Shown here one piece after another: positions 6,224 through 16,671 of a DNA stretch of 64,000 nucleotides. Positions within the stretch are counted from its first letter, which is position 1. Every line of letters starts with the position of its first letter. Both the position numbers and the translations under genes were made by a program. Where the stretch lies: assembly GCA_963791325.1 (NCBI GenBank), contig CAWBRU010000016.1, positions 1-64,000 on the forward strand. Direction: 5' to 3'. Under the pieces are notes generated by a model that had not been told where the DNA came from, did no database searches, and saw nothing but the letters and a program-made list of their open reading frames with translations. The stretch comes from JBEVJK01 sp963791325. Its GTDB lineage: Bacteria > Pseudomonadota > Alphaproteobacteria > Rhizobiales > Rhizobiaceae.

Positions 6224-8555
6224 TCAGAGATAGATGGGAGAGGAGTTCAATTCGCTTTCTGCCAGGGCGTGAGTTCGCCAACCGAGGTGGACGGGAACGT
6301 CATAAAGGCGCCCCTTGGCGAATTGAGGCCAGAAATGACGAAGCCCAGGGACGAATACCTTCACCACCGCCAGCCCGACATCGGGACGTGTCTGGTCAAG
6401 GACAAGAGTCTCAAGCCCGCGTGCTCGAGCTGTCTCGATACAATGCTGGATGGCGTCCAGCAAATCGTCGCCTGCCCACGGATAATCCGCCGGCGTCCGG
6501 GGTGGCGCATCCGGACTCGGTGCCAGATAGGAGTGATCCTCCACCGTCGCCGTGGCCCACCAGTCGAGCGCCGCTGCCCTGGGGTCGTTCAGCATCGAAC
6601 TTGACGCAGCACTTTGGCTTGCCGGCAGGGACTGTGTGAGTTCGGTAAGGGCGCGGCTCAGCGCTATCCGCGCGTTGAGATGCGCGCCGAAGCCCAGAAG
6701 CACCTGACCTCGCGGAGCACCGGCGGTGCAGGTTACGGCGGCGAAGGTTGGAATTCCCAAGTCTGTGGTGACGTCGAGTACCCAGATTTCGCGACCCATT
6801 TGCGCAAATCTGTCCATCACCCCGTCCAACGCCCGATCGTTCCACAGATGGACGTCAACTCTCGGTCGGCTGAGGCGATTGTACCACCAGATGGCGACGC
6901 CATCCCGCTCCACGAGTTCAAGAAAGCCCTGCAGAATGGCTTCCTCGATCACGTTGCCCGCAGCGCAGCCGTTGGAGTCGGCGATGGCGAACGCGGCGCC
7001 TGGGCGATGCGCTGCTCCGTAGTAGCAGTAGGCGGTAGGCAGATAGCTGAACCTTGCCCGGGTAAGCGACCACACGGGCGTCCAATCGATTTGTGCATCG
7101 TCATCGAACGGGGCGGGAATTTGGCGGGCGCCGGGTGGCAGGACGGCTGTCCTGCGACCGGGACCTGCCTGCCGCGAGGTGGTGCGACTTGCTCAATTGC
7201 CGTTCGCTGAAGAGCATGCATTCGTTCGGATGCATCGCCAGGCCACCAAGTTCCGATCTCTGAGCGCGCACGCACGTTTCGGTGCCGTCGAACACCCCGG
7301 AATACCTCTCCAGTGCCTCGCATAGGGCCCCCGCCCGGGCCTCAGCGGACGTCAGGCCCTTTCCTCCCGCGATGCGCTGCAGGCTATCGCGCAGTTCCTC
7401 CACGTCTCGCGCGCCGGTTGTAAAAGCATGGCTTGCGAGGAAGGTCGCGGCGGGATTGGCAGATCCAGGGGAGTCCGACCCTTCCACGAGTGCGCTGACG
7501 ATCCCGGTGATGGGGCTGATATGGTGCTTGAGCCGATCGAAGGTGTGGTCAGGCGAGGTTGTCCGCAGTCCGCCGCCGACTGTCGCGCTGCGTCGGGATT
7601 CCAGTCTCAAGGGGCGGCCGCCGCTTCGGTCGAGCGATAAGACGTCACCGCCCGGCGCTGCCTCGCCGCATGCCGGACATTGCGGTCGCCTGGTCAGAAC
7701 ATGCCGCTGTAAAGCCAAGTCCCTCGCATCGAGCGTCCACACGGCGTCCTCGAGGCCCGACCGGCCATGCACGATCCAGTTGCCCAGCGCTGTCGTCGCA
7801 AGACCGGCCGCCACACTGGTCAAGCCGGGCAAACCGGCCGGGGCGCAGGTCGCCACATCGTCCTCGCCCCGCCTTTGGCGCAGGTACTCGTCTACCCGGC
7901 GATGGGCGCGCAGCCGCCCGGCGAGGCATTGCCAGCAGGCGGTCTCGCCAGGCCGAAAAAACGGACCGACCCACGCTTGAGCGCCCGTCGGCTTCGCCAG
8001 GAGCCAAGGACGACCGCCGGCCAAGCTTTCGGCATTGGCATCGGCCAAACCGCTTCGCAGATAGTCGTCGGTCAGCACCACCCGAAGTGCATTCGGCTTT
8101 GCCGGTGCTGGTCCGATGCCTGAAGGGGCGCCGACGCTGCCTGGGTCAGCTTGCGCGAGGAGGCTGCGCAGCTCACGGACGAAGGTCTCTTTCACCGCTG
8201 CGCTAACGGCGCCCATCGCAACGATCTCGATCTCCACTCGCCGCAAGCGCTTGACCTTGTCCGGCTCGGCGCCGAGCGCCTCCCAGCCCCGCTCCGCACC
8301 TTCGAGACGCGGCCCGGCCACGACAAAGCCGTCCAGCGTGAGCCGCTCTATGACATAGCAGACCTCGACGGCGGACAGGGTACCCCCAAGACGTTCGATG
8401 ATTTCGTCCAAGGTGGCAGACCCGTCGAGATTGCGCGCGACCAGGCGCTCGGCGCGCCCTGTCAGCAGCCGTGAACCGTGCTCTGACAGTAGGACGACCC
8501 CGTCGTCCAGAACCTCGCAAGCGACGTTTTCCCTTAATCGGATCCGATCGCTCAT
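6224..8555 (-). pseudogene. Fused TOMM cyclodehydratase (E1-like + YcaO), frameshifted
   Basis: The intact product (about 776 aa) would bind the precursor leader and use ATP to cyclise Cys/Ser/Thr into azolines. The 5' part (8555 to about 7190) has an N-terminal leader-binding/E1-like region with a zinc site made of ACWQC and QCPACG, then the start of YcaO with SAEARAGALCEALERYSG. The 3' part resumes in another frame at about 7145 (PAPFDDD, then WTPVWSLTRARF) and holds the second YcaO acidic motif (IEEAILQGFLELVERDG) and the ELNSSP C-terminus. The total length is 1 modulo 3, consistent with one inserted base between about 7110 and 7195. It may be a real mutation or a sequence error. Confidence 0.85.
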
Positions 8556-8602
8556 GAAGGGCGGGCCAGCGTCCGCGCGCAGTTCGCGAGGAGGCGAATC
8601 GC

Positions 8603-8851
8603 CTAGCAGCTGTACGCAGCCACGAATGGACCCGGAGTATTGCCGCTCCGAATGTCTTCCAACTGCGGCTGGCTCAGGTCCGCCGGCTTGGCCGGGACCT
8701 CGAACACACGGACCTGCGCGTTGACATCGAGCCCCAGGAAGCTCTTGGCCGCCTTGGCGGGATCGGTGGACAGCTCATCTGCAAATGTCGGATCGATCCA
8801 TGCATGTGCAATAATCCGACCCCATTCACTCGCCGTAATCTGACGGGCCAT
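8603..8851 (-). CDS. NHLP-type TOMM precursor peptide
   Basis: An 82-aa peptide whose first 65 residues resemble the nitrile hydratase alpha-subunit leader (NHLP): IIAHAWIDPTFADELSTDP, then FLGLDVNAQVRVFEVPA and a conserved PADL. The presumed core is the last 14-18 residues, with Ser, Asn, Thr and a terminal Ser-Cys that can be heterocyclised. The start at 8851 is supported by GGGAGG six bases upstream; a longer frame to 8953 lacks such a site. It lies directly before the cyclodehydratase gene. No Gly-Gly cleavage site is visible. Confidence 0.82.
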   Translation of the reverse strand: MARQITASEWGRIIAHAWIDPTFADELSTDPAKAAKSFLGLDVNAQVRVFEVPAKPADLSQPQLEDIRSGNTPGPFVAAYSC

Positions 8852-8995
8852 TGTCGCCTCCCTCGTCTGCTCGTTGAACCGAAAGCAGCACGGCGATATG
8901 TTGACCCAATTCATATTCGATGACAAACGCTTCTTTGACCGGCTAGTCGGCAAGACCTGCGTCGCACCAGTATAGACCTCACTCCGCTTCGCGGA

Positions 8996-11900
8996 CTACT
9001 TCAGCTCCAGTGTCCCTACCCCGTCCCAATGCTCAGGAAGCTTGGCGCCGGCAAAGCTCTTACACCGGGCGAGATACAATTGGGCGACCGCATCTTCGGG
9101 CGCCCGCGCCAACATCGCCTGCGCGCAAGCGGTCGCTTCATCGAGGCGTCCGCGGCGATAGTGATCGATCAGAGCGGCGAGCAGCGGCAGATTCTCCCGC
9201 TTCGCCGATCCGGCCTCGGGCGAGTCGGCATCGAATGCCTCGAACAACGTAACCGGCTCGTGGCGGCCAAACACCCGTACGCGATCGATCTCGCGCAGGG
9301 CGAAGCGGCCAGGGAACTCGAGGCGGTCACGCGCTTGGGCGGTCAACAGCAACGAAAGGCCGTAGGCACGTGTCGACCCCTCAATTCGCGATGCCACGTT
9401 GACGGCGTCGCCAATGACAGTGCCATCCATCCGCCCTTGGGCGCCGACTATGCCCATCATGAGTTGGCCGTAGTGAATCCCCATGCCGACCTGCAATGGA
9501 GCTTTGCCCTCGGCCGCGAGTTCCCGGTTGAGTTCGGCCAAAGCGCGCTGCATGGCGATGGCCGCCTCCAACGCGTCATCCGCTTGCCTCGGAAAAAGAG
9601 CCATGATCGCATCGCCCAGATATTTGTCGACGATACCGTTGTGGGCCTCGATCGCCGGCACCATCCGACCCAGGTAGCGATTGATGAATGCAAAGGTTTC
9701 GTCCAGCCTCATGCCTTCCGCGAGTCGCGTGAACTGGCGTATGTCGGAGAATAGAACCGTCATTTCTCGCTGGGCACGATCACCAAGGACCACGTCGGTG
9801 ATCGTCGTTCGGTCGAGAATCCCCAGGAACTGTCGGGGCACGAACCGTTGGTAAGCGATGTTGAGCGCACGAATGTTGTCGTAGAGGCGCGCATTGTCGA
9901 CGGAAATGGCTGCTTGTGCGGCCACGTGGTTCAATAGCGCCAGACGCTCCGGCGTGAAAGCGCCCCGGTTCAGGTCGTTCTCGAGATACAGCAATCCGGT
10001 GATCCGACCCTGCTTGACCAAAGGGGCGCAAAGCACCGAGTACGGCCGGACTTGGATCAGATAGGGGTCACGGCTGAAACGGGGATCGGCCATGGCGTCG
10101 TCGAGCAATACGGTCTCTTGGGTATGGAGCACGAAATTGACGATGCCGAGCGGCAGCAGCGGCCGGCCGTCCCGCGTCTCGTCAGCTGGCTCAGCTTGAA
10201 GTGCCACTTCCGGACGGTCCGCCGTCACTTCGGCCTCGACAAACAACCGGTGTTCCCGCTCGACGAGGAAACAGGCCCGCCGAGCGCCGGAATTTTCCAT
10301 CACCAAGCCCATCAACCGGCGCAACAGAGGCCGAAGCTCGATCTCGCTCGAGATGACCTGCGAGGCACGCAGCACACTGACCAAGTCGAGCCCGGGCCCG
10401 CTTGTCTGCCCGCGGGGACCAGTCGGATCGACCAGGGCTTGGCCGGATTGCTCGATGAACTGCGGAAAGCTCGCCTCGATCTCCCGCGCCAGCGCGTGCG
10501 CTCCCCAGTACGTATAACCGTACTGGGCGTCGCGAAGGTACGCCCGCGCCACGTGCGTCAGCCCGCGTTCGAAGTGGTAGCGACCGGCCAATTCTGCAGC
10601 CAGCGCGCCGTCGTTGAGGAACTGATGCTGCCCAGCGAGGAGTATGGCCTTGTCGTAGTGCTCACGGGCTGCCGTATGCTGGCCAAGGACGCGAGCCAGC
10701 TCGGCTTCAACGAGATGCAGCCGGTGCGCATAGTTCGCCGGTGCGGATTTCGCCCACCTCCTCAGCTTCTTGACGATGCCGTTCACGACTTTCCTGGTCG
10801 GCGCGGATTTGTCCTTGCGTCGCGCAAGCCCTGAACCGGCGAGCCCCAGATGGATGAGCGCCGAATAGTAGTGAAAGATCGGTACGCCTTGCGTGGCTGT
10901 CAGGCCCTCAAGGTACTGCCGGACCTTGATCGAGTGACGGGCGGCATCCTCGTAGCGTCGGAACAGATACGCCAAGATCATCTTGTGCAGGTGAAGCTGG
11001 CATAGAGCGTTGACGTTGTGGGTTGCCTCCAACTCCGGAGCAGCCGCTTCCTCGTCGTAGCACTCCCCAATGAGCACGTCCGGGCTGCCGCCGCCCTTGG
11101 TGAGGTTCAAGATCGCCTGACGATACATCGTCAACAGCCCAACAATGATCTCCTGATTGAGCGTCCGAAAGACATCTGCATAGCCGACCAGCTCGCGTTC
11201 CAGGCTGGCCAGATCTTCACCGGCCCAATAAGCCTGGAACGTGTAGTCGAAAGCCGCAAGCCCGGCGAAATTGAAATCGCCGCTCTCGAGGCCCAATTGA
11301 TAGGCCTCCCGAAGCGGGGCGAAAGTTTCGCGATAGTGATTGCGCCAATGAGCGATGAAGCCATTGAACAGGAACAGGGCGCGCGGCCGAAGCGATCGGG
11401 CATCGAAGCTGTCAAGCAGGTTCAACGCCAACTCACCGAACTTGTAACCGGTCGCGATGTCGCCGGTCACACCGCACAGGATGATGCCATAGGAGAGGTA
11501 GGCCTGGGCGGCCAGCGGCGAGTTGCCGCGTCGAACCGAGAGCATGACCGACTTGAACACCGCAACCGCGAAGACCTCCGGGCGCGCGATGTAGGCGGCT
11601 GTCATGACCAACTGCAGCAGCCGCATCGTGGTCAGATCGCGCTCGTCCGTCATCACCGCCAAGTGCGCCAGGCTCTCCGTGCGTCTGAAGGAAAGCATGA
11701 GCTTGGTCGCCAACAGCCCTTGAACGACGTCGCGCTTCGTTGGAGCATTAGGGATCCGCACACCCAACACATTGAGCAGCTTCAGTCCTTCTGAGACGGC
11801 CACGTCGGGTTCGCCGTGTGCGATCGCTGCCAAGACGCGGATTTCATACGCCCGGATCCGGTCGAGTTCGGTTGCGCCGTGCTCGATCGCCGCGGCCGTC

Positions 11901-14371
11901 CACTCGGTCGTATGCTGGAAATCCCCTCTCAGATAGGCGGCCTCGGCACCCTCGAGATGGAGATCCCGCGCGAGATCATAATCTCTCGCCCACGCGTCGG
12001 GGCCGACGGCTTCGATACCCCTGCGAAAGTACTCGCTGGCGATCGCGAAGACCGAGGCCGCGCGAGCCTTCCGCCCGGCGCTCAGATTGATGCGAGCCAT
12101 CTCGTCTGGCGCCACCGCCTCCTGGCGAAGCCCGCGAGCCAGATGAAGGTGGTTCGCCACGTCAAAGGTCGGGTCGGCGCCACTATGCCTTGCGTGGTCG
12201 GGCAGGAGCCTGGCCAGCCGCAAATGCAGAGCCTCGCGCTCCGAGTCGCTCAGGATCGTGTAGACCGCCTGCTGAACGCGATCGTGGGCGAAGCGGTAAT
12301 CGACCCGAAAATCCTGATCGCCTCTGCCTACTCTTTCGGCCAGCCGGTGATCGTCATCGAGAGGCACGACGATGGCCTCGCTAATAGCTTCCTTCAGCGC
12401 CATTGCGGCCACGTGAGGCGCGATCCCGACGAGGGCTGCAACTAGGCCGAGTTCGAAACGCGTTCCGATTACGGCCGCGGCCTCAAGAGTTCGCAGTGTG
12501 GTCACGGAGGATTGCCGGACTCGCTGGGCGACCAGGTCGACGACGTTGCTCGTGATGCGAAGCGATGCAAGTCGATTGACGTCCCAAGTCCATCGGCCTG
12601 CATCGAGGTCGAACGCCAGATGGCCTTCCTGCCGAAGCGTTCGAAGGAACTCGCGCAGGAAAAACGGATTGCCGTCGGTCTTGTCCAGCATCAGGTTGGA
12701 GAGCGGCCGGGCTGCTCGGGTGGAGCAGGACAGCGTGTCAGAGATCAACTCCGCGACGTTCACCTCACTAAGCTGACCGAGACGCACCTCGGTCACCCGC
12801 GCACCACTTTTTCGGATCTCGTCGACGCTCTGCATCAGTGGATGGACGGACGAAACCTCGCTGTCCCGATAGGCTCCGATAACGAGCAGGTTTGCGACCC
12901 GCGCCGAGACCACAGATTGCACGAGCCCAAGCAACGTCGTGTCTGCCCACTGGAGATCATCCAGAAACAACACGAGGGGATCCTCCGGGCGGGCAAGGAC
13001 CTGAAAAAATTGCCGGAACGCAAGGTACAATTGGTTCTGCGCCTCGCGCGGCGTCAGAGACGGCGGGGGGGCCTGCTCACCGATAACCCGCTTCAGCTCG
13101 GGCAGAATCCCGCTGATGATCCCGGCATTGGGTCCGAGTGCCTGGAGCACGCGGTCGCGCCAAGCAGCCATCTCTGCCGCAGATCCGGTCAGGACCTGCT
13201 CCACTTTGGAGCGAAGAGCCTGCGTCAGCGCCGCATAGGGCACGGTTCGGTGGAGAGCATCGACCTTTCCCGCAATAAAGCTGCCGCGATGCTGCGTAAG
13301 GGGGCGGTGCACCTCGTTCACCAGCGTGGTCTTGCCGATGCCGGGCGGCCCCGAGACAAGCAGCAGTTCGCCTATCCCCTGACTGGCCCGAGCATACGAC
13401 TCCATCAAGACCGCGCTCTCCCGCTCGCGGCCATAGAGTCGTTCTGGAATGCGGATCTCGCGCGTCAGGTCGCGCCGTCCGATTGGAAACGGTCGGACGA
13501 GGCCTTCGCTGCGCCACTGGCGAAGACAATCCTCGAGATCCGCTTTTAGACCGGCGGCCGATTGATAACGGTCCTCTGCATTCTTGGCCATGAGCTTGAG
13601 CACGATGTCGGAAAGCGCCCGCGGAATCGCCGGATTGACATCGCTCGGCGGCGTCGGGGGCGTGGCGATATGGGCATAGATCAGTGCGAGTGGCTGGTCG
13701 CCGGAGAAAGGCGGCGCTCCGGTGAGCATTTGGTAGAGAGTGACGCCGAGCGAATACAAGTCGCTGCGATCGTCCACCGACCGGTTCATCCGTCCGGTCT
13801 GCTCCGGCGACATGTAGGTGAGCCGATCCGTCAAGAGGCCGATTGCATGTGTCGCCGGCTGCAGCCCCGACTGGTCGGTTGCGTGCCTGAAATCGGTCAA
13901 GACGGCCCGGCCGGTCCTCGCCAATACGATGCAACGCGGGCTCACATTGCGGTGCAAGATGTGAGCATGGTGCAACCGATCGAGCGTCTCGGCTATCTGG
14001 GCGGCACATTCGAGCGCTTCCACGATGGCCAGCGGGCGCGCGCCAAGCAGATCGGCCAAGGATTGGCCGCCCAACTCCTGAAGCACGATTGCCGGCGAGC
14101 CTTCCCACCACGCGAAATCGTAGGCGCGCACGACACCAGGAATATCCAAATCGTGCAGAAGTTCGAATTCCCATTGAAAGCTCGCACGCTCCAACGGCGT
14201 GGCGTATGCGTTGCGCAGGATCTTCAGCACGACAGGCCTGTCGTCGGCGCTGCGCACAGCGCGGTAGACGAGGGTGGAGGGGTCGCCGCTCGTCAGCTGA
14301 TCAAGGGTACGATAGCCCTCAATGACGGGGGCGGCCGCGGCAATCGTGGATCGGGCTACGCTCAAGGCCAT
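8996..14371 (-). CDS. TOMM-associated kinase/ATPase/GAF/nucleotide cyclase fusion
   Basis: This 1791-aa signalling protein matches the known TOMM-system kinase/cyclase fusion type. Order: Ser/Thr-kinase fold (residues 20-285; Lys50 in VVLKIL), AAA/STAND ATPase (Walker A GPPGIGKTTL at 341, Walker B VLFLDDLQWAD), a long helical TPR-like region (about 750-1300), GAF (about 1350-1500), and a class III cyclase (about 1530-1660). The cyclase has both metal Asp residues (FSDIRQF, YLGDAIM), adenine-selecting Lys and Asp (DKYLGD, MDGTVIG) and NVASR, so it is probably an active adenylate cyclase. The kinase has HRN and DFR in place of HRD and DFG. GAAGGAA precedes the ATG. Confidence 0.88.
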   Translation of the reverse strand: MALSVARSTIAAAAPVIEGYRTLDQLTSGDPSTLVYRAVRSADDRPVVLKILRNAYATPLERASFQWEFELLHDLDIPGVVRAYDFAWWEGSPAIVLQELGGQSLADLLGARPLAIVEALECAAQIAETLDRLHHAHILHRNVSPRCIVLARTGRAVLTDFRHATDQSGLQPATHAIGLLTDRLTYMSPEQTGRMNRSVDDRSDLYSLGVTLYQMLTGAPPFSGDQPLALIYAHIATPPTPPSDVNPAIPRALSDIVLKLMAKNAEDRYQSAAGLKADLEDCLRQWRSEGLVRPFPIGRRDLTREIRIPERLYGRERESAVLMESYARASQGIGELLLVSGPPGIGKTTLVNEVHRPLTQHRGSFIAGKVDALHRTVPYAALTQALRSKVEQVLTGSAAEMAAWRDRVLQALGPNAGIISGILPELKRVIGEQAPPPSLTPREAQNQLYLAFRQFFQVLARPEDPLVLFLDDLQWADTTLLGLVQSVVSARVANLLVIGAYRDSEVSSVHPLMQSVDEIRKSGARVTEVRLGQLSEVNVAELISDTLSCSTRAARPLSNLMLDKTDGNPFFLREFLRTLRQEGHLAFDLDAGRWTWDVNRLASLRITSNVVDLVAQRVRQSSVTTLRTLEAAAVIGTRFELGLVAALVGIAPHVAAMALKEAISEAIVVPLDDDHRLAERVGRGDQDFRVDYRFAHDRVQQAVYTILSDSEREALHLRLARLLPDHARHSGADPTFDVANHLHLARGLRQEAVAPDEMARINLSAGRKARAASVFAIASEYFRRGIEAVGPDAWARDYDLARDLHLEGAEAAYLRGDFQHTTEWTAAAIEHGATELDRIRAYEIRVLAAIAHGEPDVAVSEGLKLLNVLGVRIPNAPTKRDVVQGLLATKLMLSFRRTESLAHLAVMTDERDLTTMRLLQLVMTAAYIARPEVFAVAVFKSVMLSVRRGNSPLAAQAYLSYGIILCGVTGDIATGYKFGELALNLLDSFDARSLRPRALFLFNGFIAHWRNHYRETFAPLREAYQLGLESGDFNFAGLAAFDYTFQAYWAGEDLASLERELVGYADVFRTLNQEIIVGLLTMYRQAILNLTKGGGSPDVLIGECYDEEAAAPELEATHNVNALCQLHLHKMILAYLFRRYEDAARHSIKVRQYLEGLTATQGVPIFHYYSALIHLGLAGSGLARRKDKSAPTRKVVNGIVKKLRRWAKSAPANYAHRLHLVEAELARVLGQHTAAREHYDKAILLAGQHQFLNDGALAAELAGRYHFERGLTHVARAYLRDAQYGYTYWGAHALAREIEASFPQFIEQSGQALVDPTGPRGQTSGPGLDLVSVLRASQVISSEIELRPLLRRLMGLVMENSGARRACFLVEREHRLFVEAEVTADRPEVALQAEPADETRDGRPLLPLGIVNFVLHTQETVLLDDAMADPRFSRDPYLIQVRPYSVLCAPLVKQGRITGLLYLENDLNRGAFTPERLALLNHVAAQAAISVDNARLYDNIRALNIAYQRFVPRQFLGILDRTTITDVVLGDRAQREMTVLFSDIRQFTRLAEGMRLDETFAFINRYLGRMVPAIEAHNGIVDKYLGDAIMALFPRQADDALEAAIAMQRALAELNRELAAEGKAPLQVGMGIHYGQLMMGIVGAQGRMDGTVIGDAVNVASRIEGSTRAYGLSLLLTAQARDRLEFPGRFALREIDRVRVFGRHEPVTLFEAFDADSPEAGSAKRENLPLLAALIDHYRRGRLDEATACAQAMLARAPEDAVAQLYLARCKSFAGAKLPEHWDGVGTLELK

Positions 14372-14419
14372 GCGGTTTTTCCTTCGCCGCCAATCTGTCC
14401 GATCAAGACCTGCTATTCT

Positions 14420-16114
14420 TCAGGGTCCGAAGTCGTAGTCTTCGGGCACCCAGGCCGGCCGAGGCAGTCCGAAATAGGTTTCGAGAGTGACCTCGGCGGT
14501 GTTGATCGCACCCTCCACCCATCCCTGCTTCGCCGAGAAGGCCTCCCCGCAAAGGAACACGTTTGCGCCTGCCACAGGGCGACGAATTCGCGGCATCACT
14601 TCCCAGCTGCGCACATGGGTGTTCCAGAAGTGAAAGCCGCCGCCGTAAGGATCTGCGCACCAATCGACGAAGGCCGCGGACAGGGGCGCGGGAACATCGA
14701 GGTCGTGCACTGCTCTCAGTTGCCTGACTGCGTCCAGCACCATCGCCGGAGGAGGGTCCATCAGCAGGTCGCCTGGACGTTTTCCGGTGCTGTTTCCGGC
14801 TGAGTCGGATTTGCCGAAGCGACTCTGGGGGAAATAGCCGTTCCAATATTCGACGGCAATGGAATCGCTGAATGAGGCCAAAAGCAGGGATTTGCCGTCG
14901 CTTTCGGATCCAAGGTAATAGCAGAGCCGCATCGGCAGGTCGGTCGAGGATTGGCCGCTCTCGATCGTCGTTTTGGTCTGATGAGGCGGCGTCGCCACTT
15001 TCTTCCACCAGGGCTGCGCAAAAGTCAGGAACAGCTTGCTCGCGGGCTCGCAGGTGACAGAGTTCAGGTCGTCCACGAACTGATCGTCTGCGAACAGGAA
15101 GGTGTCCTGACTGAGCAGGCAAACCGAGCGCGGCGGAAGCGCCAAGATGACGTTCCTCGCCCGCTGCGTCCAAGCGGGGACACCGGGCGCCTCGAGGCGC
15201 ATCTTTATGACCTCTGGGGCGTTTCCGTCGATCTCGAGGCCGCACAATCGCGTATTTCTGCAGATCTTTCCGCCAAGCTCGTCGAATCGCTTGGCCATCG
15301 CTTGTGGCAGCGAATCGTAGCCGTTCTGCAGCTTCGTCCATGCCTGAGGGACGGAGAAATCGACGAAGGCGCTGAGCAGCGTGTTATAGGCGTTCCAATT
15401 CTGGGTGGTCGAATAGAAGCCTGAAGACATCGTCGCCATCTCGTAGGCTTCCTGGCTCGCGTGCTGGCACAGAAGATTCCAGAAACCGTAGTCGTGGAGG
15501 CGCACATCGGTTCCTGCCAGCCGGGCGCTTCGGAGCGCCAGGTCGAGTTCGACAATGATCTTTCGAGCCTTTTCGGGATTGTCGCCCATTTTCGAGAGTT
15601 GATCGAGCAACGGGCCTGCTTCCGGAACGGCCTCCTTGAACGCCGAAAGCATCAAGTCTGTCGGCAGCCGCCACTTTTCATTGTCCTTGAGAAAGTAAGG
15701 TATGGTACTGGGATAATATCCGTCAGGCCGAACTTCGGGAGCGTAGTCTTCAAACGCAAACCGGTGGTTTCGGAGGTATTGAAGGTTGTAGACACTGAAT
15801 TCGTCGGCATTCTCAGCGTTCAGCCGCAGTTCCTTGGTACACAGGCCGTAAACGTTGGCATGAAGCGGACTGAAACACATCCCGCCCATCTCGGCCACTT
15901 GGTTGGGTAGTTCCCGGAACCGGTAGCTCCAGAGACGCCCGCCGATCCGATCGCTGGCTTCGTAGAGAGCAATAGAGAGCGCATCGCGTCCGGACAAATT
16001 CCTCATATTCTTCAGATCAGGAAGAGTGGGATCAGCGGTGAGCAATCGATAGGCGGCGTAGCAGCCGGATACACCCCCGCCGACGATTGCAACGTCCAGA
16101 ATGTCTCGAGACAT
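14420..16114 (-). CDS. Flavin-containing amine oxidase family protein
   Basis: A 564-aa FAD enzyme. The N-terminal Rossmann motif VAIVGGGVSGCYAAYRL and the DRIGGRL motif bind FAD, and the C-terminal motif NVFLCGEAFSAKQGWVEGAINTAEVT is the usual FAD-contacting end of amine oxidases and related desaturases. It ends 49 bases before the start of the kinase/cyclase gene on the same strand, so it probably opens the RiPP operon. A tailoring role (oxidation of an amine or amino acid side chain) is inferred from location only. Its 5' side is a gap of 557 bases. Confidence 0.85.
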   Translation of the reverse strand: MSRDILDVAIVGGGVSGCYAAYRLLTADPTLPDLKNMRNLSGRDALSIALYEASDRIGGRLWSYRFRELPNQVAEMGGMCFSPLHANVYGLCTKELRLNAENADEFSVYNLQYLRNHRFAFEDYAPEVRPDGYYPSTIPYFLKDNEKWRLPTDLMLSAFKEAVPEAGPLLDQLSKMGDNPEKARKIIVELDLALRSARLAGTDVRLHDYGFWNLLCQHASQEAYEMATMSSGFYSTTQNWNAYNTLLSAFVDFSVPQAWTKLQNGYDSLPQAMAKRFDELGGKICRNTRLCGLEIDGNAPEVIKMRLEAPGVPAWTQRARNVILALPPRSVCLLSQDTFLFADDQFVDDLNSVTCEPASKLFLTFAQPWWKKVATPPHQTKTTIESGQSSTDLPMRLCYYLGSESDGKSLLLASFSDSIAVEYWNGYFPQSRFGKSDSAGNSTGKRPGDLLMDPPPAMVLDAVRQLRAVHDLDVPAPLSAAFVDWCADPYGGGFHFWNTHVRSWEVMPRIRRPVAGANVFLCGEAFSAKQGWVEGAINTAEVTLETYFGLPRPAWVPEDYDFGP

Positions 16115-16671
16115 GGTGCAATCCTTGAAGTTGGCACTGCGAGGATCGGGCCGCGGCTCTTCAATCCGGTCCCGCGTCGATCAACTGGTGGCCGCAGAGG
16201 ACCGCTGATTGACAACAACAGTACCACCATTTTCTTCTGCTACCAGCCAGATCGATAAGTGCTGAAGAAGAGTTCCGGGTGAGATTAGCCTTATTTCCCC
16301 AACCGATCAGGATTCTCTAGTTTAGGTTGCCGAACATCAACGCTGCTCGCGACCGCAATGCAGTGGCCGCATTTGGAATACAAGATTACATCTAGTGGAT
16401 TATCTCGCGATCGGATCTCCAGGAAAAGGGGGATGCTCGCCGGAATGCCGCGACTCACCCCTCGATTGGCCTGACGGCGCGATGGGTCAGTGGCGGCATG
16501 GCGCACAAGTCCGCCTTCTAGGTGAGACTTCAATGGGCGATGTTTTGTAAGGTGGGCAGCGGCGGCCGCATGAAGTATATTCACTATAGCATTCTTCGCT
16601 GCCCCTCCACCAACCGGAGGTGAGCGGGTAAGTTCTAGCTTTTGCACACCGAACAGCCAGGGAGGACTACA
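16115..16671. other. Intergenic region, no gene seen
   Basis: This 557-base divergent region between the amine oxidase (minus) and the small secreted protein (plus) should hold both promoters. Only a shadow frame runs through it; I see no supportable RNA gene or repeat. It is more AT-rich than its surroundings around 16240-16400. Confidence 0.5.
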
